The notes under the pieces: generated by a model
Told to the model about the DNA's origin: nothing
Database searches by the model: none
Seen by the model: only the letters and a program-made list of their open reading frames with translations
In this document: one piece after another, positions 57,319-64,000 of the stretch
How the letters are laid out: every line of letters begins with the position of its first letter
How positions within the stretch are numbered: position 1 is the stretch's first letter
Translations under genes and position numbers: made by a program
Origin: Viridothelium virens
Taxonomy: Eukaryota; Ascomycota; Dothideomycetes; Trypetheliales; Trypetheliaceae
Length of the DNA: 64,000 nucleotides
Direction of reading: 5' to 3'
NCBI GenBank assembly: GCA_010094025.1
Contig: ML991807.1
Coordinates: forward strand, 244,324 to 308,323

Positions 57319-58084
57319 TTACGAGCGTAACTTTTCTCCTCTTTTTCGACCGTACACGCAAGAAATACTTGAACGATCATGATTGTGCCTTCCAATTTGC
57401 CACCCCAGCGCCGAAGCACTCGTACTTTGACGAGGTATTACATTTAAACGAGAGACATTAAGGTTTACTGCATTCTGGCGATGCAATGCCCCAGCACAAA
57501 GACCAACTGTATCACAGGCAAGCACGTGTGAAATATATAAGTCTAGGCGTAAGGCTCGAGAAAGATCGGGATCTATCGTGAAAACACCCGTAGCCTCAAT
57601 CTCATTGTCCGGCCCACGTCGGTCCCATCTGAGAACGAGTTGAGATGCGATGTCCATCAACCGCATAAACATTTTGTGAATGGCCAAAGGACCAAATACG
57701 GGTATTAGAATCCGCTGAGCGTTTGTCTAACTCTGCTGTCTCATGGGTAAAAAGGTAGAATCAATGAATAGCTGCATACAGACAAGCTCGTCTCCAAAGG
57801 CCGTGAATAATCTATCGCCAGTCGAGGCTCTGATCTCTCGCTGGAGTGCAGAAGCAAGTTTCTCGGAACCGTCATCACTGCAAGCCTTGTACACCAACGC
57901 GTGACTGAAGAGGACTACAGCAGTCCAGGTCAAGCTTGCAGGTAGGTCCGTAGATGCTCGCAAGGCGCCAAAATGATTTGTTGATCCAGACTGGAACAAT
58001 CTCACTCAAGTTGCCTGTCAGAAGGCGGAGAGGTGCTTGAGGGACTGGAAGTGGATATTGATCCGTTGCGTTGATGCTAGCCAT
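57319..58084 (-). pseudogene. Decayed N-terminal fragment of a CYP505-type P450 (P450foxy/BM3-like)
   Basis: Read on the minus strand, the frame from 58084 matches the start of self-sufficient P450s: PLPVPQAPLRLLTGNLSEI, then FWRLASIYGPTCKLDL. A frameshift at about 57,920-57,932 moves to another frame, which continues with VVLFSHALVYKACSDDGSEK and SALQREIRASTGDRLFTAFG. After a possible 57-nt intron at about 57,784-57,728, the same frame gives RILIPVFGPLAIHKMF and MDIASQLVLRWDRRGPDNEI. Similarity fades soon after (about 57,480), and the I-helix, heme-Cys loop and whole reductase half are absent. CYP505 enzymes are fatty-acid hydroxylases with a fused reductase. The combination of frameshift and 3' truncation marks it as a relic. 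The motif assignment is from memory of the family, not a search. Confidence 0.75.
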
Positions 58085-58703
58085 TCTTGGTCTGCTACGG
58101 CTGTGTGAACAAGATCAAACGCTGGTCTACTATCTAGTGGAGATTTTGGGGTCTTAGCACAGAATGAATTGCTCGGTGTCTTTGTGCTTTCAATCATCGG
58201 TTCAACGATTTCTACCTCGATCGTCCTCATGAATTTGCAACGCAAGGAGAAGCGTAGAGTCAGGGTCTATGCCTATAGCTGATGTAATTGTAGCTAGATG
58301 GCGGAGGTGCTCCTCGAAAGCGGCAAGACGTTCAGCCGGCCAAGCATCGAGAATCGTATGCTGATCCGGTCTACGGCTCACAACCAGGAAAACATTGCAC
58401 TCATGCACAAGCTCTGCGGCGACTTGGTAGCTATGTGAGTGATAATTTTCACTGATTTGAAGCTTCACATAGCTTGTCGCTACGGAGATCGATGATGGTA
58501 CGCAATGAAATCCCGATGGGACTCGAGCCTGTCGCGAGTTGATCCAGTGCAGGTCATACCGATGATTTGGGGATTGTTCCTGAGAAATGGGATAAAACCT
58601 TGCGCAGAGGTCAGAGACCTACGCGTAGGGTCCGTCTGGAGATCTGCCTCGAGAATTACCGAGGAACCTACTGCCAAGCTTCTATATCATCCGATTTGTA
58701 GTT

Positions 58704-58725
58704 GCAGGCAGGCAGGCAGGTAGGT
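58704..58725. repeat. GGCA/GGTA tetranucleotide repeat
   Basis: Four copies of GGCA run into two of GGTA. Confidence 0.85.
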
Positions 58726-58964
58726 ATTGTATTCTGGGGCCTGTCTTTGGAGGTTAATTTCGAGAAGAAACCTGGGGCTAGTTAGGCCTGTGCAGAGACA
58801 CAGATGGTTCAGGTACTTACATATCGATTGCATATTCCTTTAAGACTTGTAACTGAAGGCTAGGACGGCAAAGTGCATACCTGCGAGAGAGAATAAGTCT
58901 CTCTAAACTCTAGGATATAGAGTCTGATCGAGAGGCTCTCATTGGCTGAGATCTGAGCCCTGAG

Positions 58965-59028
58965 AGCTAGCTAACTAGCTCGGCAAAGGGACCCACCTCT
59001 AGCTAGAACTAGCTAGAACACTCAGCCA
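58965..59028. repeat. Cluster of CTAG-containing inverted repeats
   Basis: The words AGCTAGCTAACTAGCT and CTAGCTAGAACTAGCTAG occur 20 bp apart. Each is nearly self-complementary, and each could pair with the other. Such clusters are found at ends of some transposons, but I cannot identify an element here. Confidence 0.7.
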
Positions 59029-60403
59029 CCAACTACGATATCTGATCGAATTCTACATTCTGGAGGATGAGTTTACTGAGATAAGCATATTTGCATTCCT
59101 GACGCCAATGACAAAGATGCGTCAACTAAGAAGCGAGCTCATCGACTCCGAGATCGAAGTTCGTACCGGAATCGAGAACTAACAAGAACCAGCTGAGCAC
59201 GAGCAGCTACGGAGCTGTGATACAGAACTAACAAAGTCGGCGTCGACTAATGAAGCAGATAAGTCGCTAACCGTAGCTTTCTCCAATAAAGATCCGATTA
59301 TCTTCCAAAAAGCACTGCGTCTCGGCGCAGGACCACCAGTTTTGGAATCATCTCCAACCGAAGCTACCGAACCACTGGAACTCGTGCGTCGAGTTCCTTC
59401 TCTTTAACTTTCCGCCAAGTCGTTGCCAATGTATGCGCCATATGCCAACTAGTACTCTCTGAGATACTCGTCATGTATCCTAGCGGGATGAATCCATTGG
59501 GGAACGCCTGCTACCGACATACCCGCCATACTTCCAACAAACAAGACGACGTCTGTATCCATACCAGATCGAACATTCACACGATACCACTATTGTATCT
59601 TTCCCCTATCGATGCTCTGCAAATTTGGAACCAGCGTGCGGCAGGCCGTCAACAGTTCCACAGTTCTTGACGCTGATCTCCTCTAGAGGGTTTCAGACGG
59701 GGACGAAAGCCAATGAAAGATTTAATGGCAGGGAGCCAAACTCAACTGAGGGCTTGCACAAGCGGATTACCGTGCGCAAGACTAATCTGTTGCTCTTCAA
59801 GATGTCAATCGATTGACCAAATATGCATCACAGCCACAAGCACGCTCAGTACCTTATCGCGACGGCCTGCGGCTTGAGTGCTGCTTAGGTTGTTGGTGGT
59901 GCCAGCCCCGCGGGGGATAGCCAAATTGATGATAGATACTGGTGAGTGTGTCGTAAAATGTCCAATTAGAACTCTTTGGCAGGACTATCGCTTTCTCCAA
60001 ATTAAGAATGACGTTAAGACTCTAGTGGCTTTAACCTTCTTCCCGCCTCCTATGCATCTTCAAACAATGTCGATCATGTAGAGGAAAATCTCCCATCTTG
60101 GTGTGCATGCAGGTGTGCAACCTGCCTAAATGCGATCGCGATCTGTACGTGACCAAATTCTCGACCATTGTGCTCCTAGTCGCCTATAAACAATTGTCAG
60201 TTGCCTTTCTAGGGTAGGTGAGCAAGGTTGGAAAGGCATATATCCTCTTCTTCTCTTTTACAATCAAGTCTAGCCCATCCATCGGTCCCTTAGTTGACCT
60301 CCTTGGAGATCTGTCTCGACCGAGTCTTGATTCGTGCCTGTATTTTCTCTACTACCGTCCTTCTAGTGTTTAACATTTTTCTTCCGGCTCTATTATTGGC
60401 ATT

Positions 60404-61735
60404 ATGGGTGGCCAAGAACCACCTCCAAATCCTCTGGACAATCGTCAGCTAGCTATATGGATCAACTCCATCGGTTCGATTATTGTTGCATCGATTGTCG
60501 TGATTTTACGTCTAACCACAAGGATCTGGATTGTGAAGAAGGTTGGCTGGGATGACTATACTATTGTTCTAGCGACCTGCGGCCATATCATTGGAATGGC
60601 TCTGGTAATTTGCGAACTCCAGTATGGGTTTGGATTACACAGGCAGTATATCTCTCCAGCGGACTTTTCCATATTTCAGAAATACTCGTACGTAGAGTGG
60701 ATCCAAACCTTTCAGACTCTTATGTTCAATAAACTGTCTGTTTGCTTCTTTCTTCTGCGGCTACCGGTAGACACTCGACTTATACGACCGATTCAGTGGA
60801 CTATCGGTGCCCTGATCATTAGTAATGCAGTACTCACCTTCCTCTGGATCTTTCAATGCTGGCCAGTCCCGGCAGCTTGGATTACTAGCAAGCCAGCTAC
60901 CTGTTTCACTTTTGCACAGCTCCAGCGGATCATCATTTCCCAGGCTATCATCTCCATCATCTCCGACTTCATACTAGCTCTCTTCCCAATTCTCCTCCTC
61001 TGGAATGTCCAAATCTCACGGCGCACCAAAATCGGCCTCTGCAGCCTCATGGCACTCGGTCTCTGGTGAGCAGTCATCTTGTTCCTTTCCCCCCCCTTCT
61101 CACACCTCCCGCTGACTCACCTCACCCTCCCCAGCACCGCCGGCCTGTGCATGGTCCGCACGATTCTAAATTGGGAGAACGAAAACGAAGACCCGACCTG
61201 GGAGAGCGTGCCGAACTGGGCCTTCCGCTCCTGGGAAGTCACCGTCGGCATCACGGCAGCCTGCATCCCCGCCATGCGTCCAGGCTACCGCGTCGTCTCC
61301 ACCTCCCTCCAGAACTACTATTCGCTACTTTCCTCCAGCGGGGGCAAGGGCTCCTCTTCGTCGGCCAACCGTCGCAAGGCCTCCGACGATACCCTCGTCA
61401 ACCCTAGCGATAAAGAGGAGAAGGCGCAGCTGGCGCGCGAGCTCACGCGTCCGGGCCAGGTCGTTGACCGCGACGTGGCGATGCGCGCGGCGGTGCATAC
61501 GGCGAGCGTGGAGGCGGACCGCGCGGTCACGGAGGGTGGGGCGGTGGGAGGGGTTGGTGTCGATGAGGAGTTGCCGACTAGGGGCCTGCGAGGGGATGTA
61601 GGGAACGGGAGTGGAGGGCAAGAGCAGGGAATCAAGAAGACGATGTGGTTTGGAACGGAGTGTGAAGGGAGCGGAGATAGGAGTCCGAAAGTTGGGGATT
61701 TGGAGAGGGGGGAGGGCGTGAGGGGCTTTGTGTGA
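60404..61735 (+). CDS. Fungal rhodopsin-domain integral membrane protein (second copy)
   Basis: Two exons, 60404-61065 and 61135-61735, give 420 aa; the 69-nt intron has a GCTGAC branch and CCCCAG acceptor. Seven hydrophobic segments match the fungal rhodopsin-domain family: VGWDDYTIVLA after the second, ELQYGFGLH, FNKLSVCFFLLRL, FQCWPVPAAW, and the family-ending stretch WEVTVGITAACIPAMRPGYR. A ~140-residue soluble tail follows, much more G+C-rich than the membrane part. Unlike the copy at 18.7-20.1 kb it has one intron, and the two proteins are distant, so this is not a recent local duplication. Function is unknown. It lies between decayed DNA and a transposon, only about 110 bp upstream of the element's left end. 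Confidence 0.88.
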
Positions 61736-61848
61736 GGGATTGAGGGGAAGGTAGAGCAGATTGGAAGGGAATATGGATTTTGAATACTACCTAATCACTT
61801 CGTTCTGCTGCTTCTCGTGATAATGGATAGGGAGGAATGAGTATGGTA

Positions 61849-61890
61849 TCCGTCTGCCCCACCACCTGCAGCCCACCATCTCCTGCAGGC
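61849..61890 (+). repeat. Left terminal inverted repeat
   Basis: It begins TCCGTCTGCCCCACC and ends CTCCTGCAGGC. It matches the reverse complement of the right end with a few substitutions and a small number of 1-base gaps. Confidence 0.82.
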
Positions 61891-61939
61891 AATTTTGACG
61901 TCCACCTCCACCACTTCAACAACCAACAACTCCACCAAT

Positions 61940-63836
61940 ATGGCTCCGATTGACGAGGCGCTTGCAGATTTAGAATTGCGAGGCGCGAAAGATTACGCTG
62001 CTACAGCCAGAAAGTTCGGAATATGTGATTCGACGTTGTCGCGCCGTCATAGAGGGTTGACTCGCGACCGGGCTGTTGCTCAAGCAGATTCGAACGCCAA
62101 CCTCACTACGCAGGAGCAGCGTGTCTTAATTAACTATATTAACAAGCTTACGTATCAAGGAATCCCTCCTACGCCAGGAATGGTACGAGTATTCTGCGAA
62201 AATATCACTGGAATCTACCCGGGAAAGAACTGGGTTTCTTGCTTCGTATTTCTACATTCTCTTGAGCTATCTAGCGACTTTATAAGCGCAATTAATCTCA
62301 AGCAAATTCGGGCGGAGAATCCTACACAAATACAGCTTTATTTTGACCTAGTAAGCGTCTTATAAAGTGGTGGTTAATATACTAATTTTTGAGCAGATCC
62401 ACTCAAAAATTAAGCAACACAGGATCCTCCCTTAAAATACATATAATATGGATGAAAAGGGCTTTCTTATTGGTTATATACAGAAATAATGTTGTATATT
62501 TAATAGAGAAGCTCTTAAAAACAGTAAACTACTTGGTGCTGCACAGGATGGCTCTAAAGATTAGATTACAGTCCTTGCTGCTATTTGTATGGATGGGACT
62601 GAATTACCTCCTGCTTTAATTTATTCAGCCAAGACGCATAACCTCCAGGACTTATGGATTAAAGCCTTTAACCCAAAGGAGGATTTAATGTTCTTTGCAA
62701 GCTTATTAAGCAGTTGGACAAATAAGGAACTAGGTGTTAAGTAGCTTATTACTGTGTTTGATTGCTTCATAAAGCAGAAAGCTCAAAATGGAAAAGATCC
62801 ATGGCTTCTTGTGGTTAATGGCTATAGTAGCCACCTCTCTATGGCGTTCCTTAACTATTGCTTAAAACACCAAATTTATATAACAAAACTACCACCTTAT
62901 TCAACTCACCAGCTTCAGCCTCTGGACGTAGGGCTATTTAGCCCTCTCACGCAGTATTACTTAACAGAGCTTAGCAAGTGGATAGCAAAGCATCAAGGCC
63001 TTGTGGGCTTCTCTAAGAGGGACTTTTATCCTACATTTAAGCTTGCTTAGAACGCTGCTTTTAAGAAATCTAGTATTGAGGGTGCGTGGGCGAAGACCGG
63101 GCTCCATCCATTTAATCCTTTAAAAGTGCTTAATAAGCTACGTCAACCGCGTAACAAAACACCAAACAAAGCTGCAGGAGCATTAGATATAAATATTTAA
63201 ACATACCGGCAAGCAAAGACTCTTATTAATAAAGCACTAGGACCTCATAGGACAGCTGCTGGCAAGCGCTTGGCTAACAGCTACCTCAGCCTAGCTGCCG
63301 AGCTGGAGCTTCTGCAACATCAAATTATAAACCTTCACAATACCATTAGGCTTCTTAAGAGCCGTAAGAATAAGTCCAAGCTGGTGTTCAAACTATCTGA
63401 GGTTATAAGAGCGCAGTTCCTATCGCCGGCGAAGATACAGGCTTAATTGGATGAGAACAAGGCTGAGAAGGCTAAGCAGGCTAAAAAGCTCGCCAAAAAA
63501 GAAGCTACAAAGGCGCAGAGGGCTCTTAATAAGCAGACTAAAGTACTAAAGGTTGAGAAACAAAAGCGAGAAGCAGCTATTAAGAGAGAGGAGGCAGCTA
63601 CGCAGAAGTGTTCAAAGGCTCTACAGAAAGAGGAGGATCAGCAGCAATCTAAGGCTGCTAAGCAGCTTATTTCAGAGTTACAGGCCTCTCAAAACACCAC
63701 GCTAACGGCTTCACTATTTTCTAAGTCAGTAATAAAGGAGGTTAAAGTCGTTAAGGTCTCTGAAGTGGGAGAGGCGGGTTCTTCTAGTGTGCGCCCTCGG
63801 CGACAACCACGCCTACCACAACGCTTTAAAAATTAA
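61940..63836 (+). pseudogene. Pogo/Fot1-type transposase, RIP-like nonsense mutations
   Basis: The first exon (from the ATG at 61940) encodes a psq/CENP-B-type helix-turn-helix region (ATARKFGICDSTLSRRHRG, then YPGKNWVSCFVFLHS). An intron at 62351-62396 (GTAAGC donor, ACTAAT branch, GCAG acceptor) joins it to the DDE domain. The first catalytic Asp is in NMDEKGF (62451). The second should be in a DGHxSH-type motif but reads NGYSSH (Asn at 62817). The third is in QPLDVGLF (62925), giving DD35D spacing. Stops occur at 62562, 62742, 63048, 63198 and 63444, three where a Trp (TGG) is expected and two where Gln (CAA) fits. A coiled, Lys/Glu/Ala-rich C-terminal tail follows. Confidence 0.85.
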
Positions 63837-63956
63837 TTAAAGACAAGAAAAAGATAGAGCGCATTTGATAGTACTATCTATTCAATTATCGCAATTTTCT
63901 ATAAAGTGGTGGTGGAGCTATAATGAATTGAAAGGGTGGAGCGTAGGATGTGGAGA

Positions 63957-63998
63957 GCCTGCAGGAGAGGGTGGCCTGCAGGAGGTGGGCCGGACGTA
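63957..63998 (-). repeat. Right terminal inverted repeat
   Basis: Read on the minus strand it runs TACGTCCGGCCCACC ... CTCTCCTGCAGGC, matching the left end. It stops two bases before the end of the window. Confidence 0.82.
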
Positions 63999-64000
63999 TA

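Larger units (their letters stand above)
58085..60403. other. Repeat-containing, gene-poor interval of 2.3 kb
   Basis: Between 58,200 and 58,680 the minus strand has two short coding-like frames (one containing DAWPAERLAAFEEHLRHLA) in different phases; they may be further decayed sequence, but I do not recognise them. From 58,700 to 59,030 simple and inverted repeats dominate. From 59,060 to 59,410 the plus strand reads as broken, Glu/Ser/Thr-rich coding-like sequence (for example AFSNKDPIIFQKALRLGAG) with stops. From 59,850 to 60,403 is the 5' flank of the second rhodopsin-domain gene. Confidence 0.4.
61849..63998 (+). mobile_element. Pogo/Fot1-type DNA transposon, degenerate, about 2.15 kb
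   Basis: The element is bounded by imperfect ~42-bp inverted repeats (61849-61890 and 63957-63998), each rich in CCTGCAGG-like words, and by TA at both sides (61847-61848 and 63999-64000), the target preferred by pogo-type elements. Inside is a single transposase-like coding region with N-terminal DNA-binding and C-terminal DDE parts, broken by at least six stops. A second inverted pair lies internal to the ends (about 61,899-61,917 and 63,902-63,920). The right flank is outside the window, so the target duplication rests on the last two bases only. Confidence 0.88.

Noticed and set aside
18737-61735. The two rhodopsin-domain genes as a recent duplication
   Set aside because: They differ in intron number and positions, tail composition and most residues outside the family motifs.
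1-64000. tRNA, rRNA, CRISPR arrays or bacterial-type operons
   Set aside because: I looked for tRNA B-box-like sequences and regularly spaced repeats and saw none that were convincing; all genes have fungal structure. A tRNAscan run would settle the tRNA question.

Overview
The window reads as a gene-dense stretch of a filamentous ascomycete nuclear genome (Pezizomycotina; a melanised Dothideomycete or similar class is my best guess). The reasons are short introns of about 45-65 nt with CTAAC/CTGAC branch sites, fungal-only families (rhodopsin-domain membrane proteins, Zn2Cys6 factor, STAND/NACHT-ankyrin receptor, DUF1749 esterase, CYP505-type P450 relic, naphthol-reductase-like SDR), and a pogo/Fot1-type transposon carrying stop codons of the TG-to-TA and CA-to-TA kind expected from RIP. 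I saw no bacterial, organellar, tRNA, rRNA or CRISPR signal. Exon structures were built by hand; in every multi-exon model described as complete the exon lengths sum to a multiple of three.

Layout. 0-4 kb: an unrecognised gene running off the left edge with an in-frame TGA, an orphan 250-aa protein, and 2 kb of gene-poor DNA. 4-16.5 kb is a housekeeping block: EDC3 (mRNA decapping), a PIF1 helicase with two possible starts, PUB1/TIA-1 (three RRMs), a divergent gene with an acidic/aromatic C-terminus, and a DUF1330-like small protein. 16.8-33 kb is mostly metabolic: CaiB/BaiF CoA-transferase, rhodopsin-domain membrane protein, alpha/beta hydrolase and cupin protein ending 6 bp apart tail to tail, an MFS sugar transporter, a DUF1749 esterase, a SurE phosphatase, and a naphthol-reductase-like SDR. 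33.8-52 kb returns to core functions: B-type cyclin (with a GC-AG intron), a protein with a C-terminal Zn2Cys6 cluster, a transglutaminase-like (Cyk3-type) protein, an SPT21/AMS2 GATA-finger protein divergent from SmD2, and dihydroxyacetone kinase.

52-64 kb is accessory in character: a complete NLR-type receptor (fungal STAND N-terminus, NACHT, ankyrin repeats), a decayed N-terminal fragment of a CYP505 (P450foxy/BM3-like) gene, repeat-rich non-coding DNA, a second rhodopsin-domain protein, and a RIP-scarred pogo element whose right inverted repeat ends almost exactly at the window edge.

I did not find a clear, previously undescribed multi-gene system. The most interesting items are the solo NLR beside decayed DNA, the CYP505 relic, the RIP pattern that removes a catalytic residue of the pogo transposase, the unusual splicing events (GC-AG intron, two 12-nt first exons, a stop-free 3n intron, a long retained-frame intron in PUB1), the triplicated SH3-ligand-like repeat in the Cyk3-type protein, and the in-frame TGA in the first gene.
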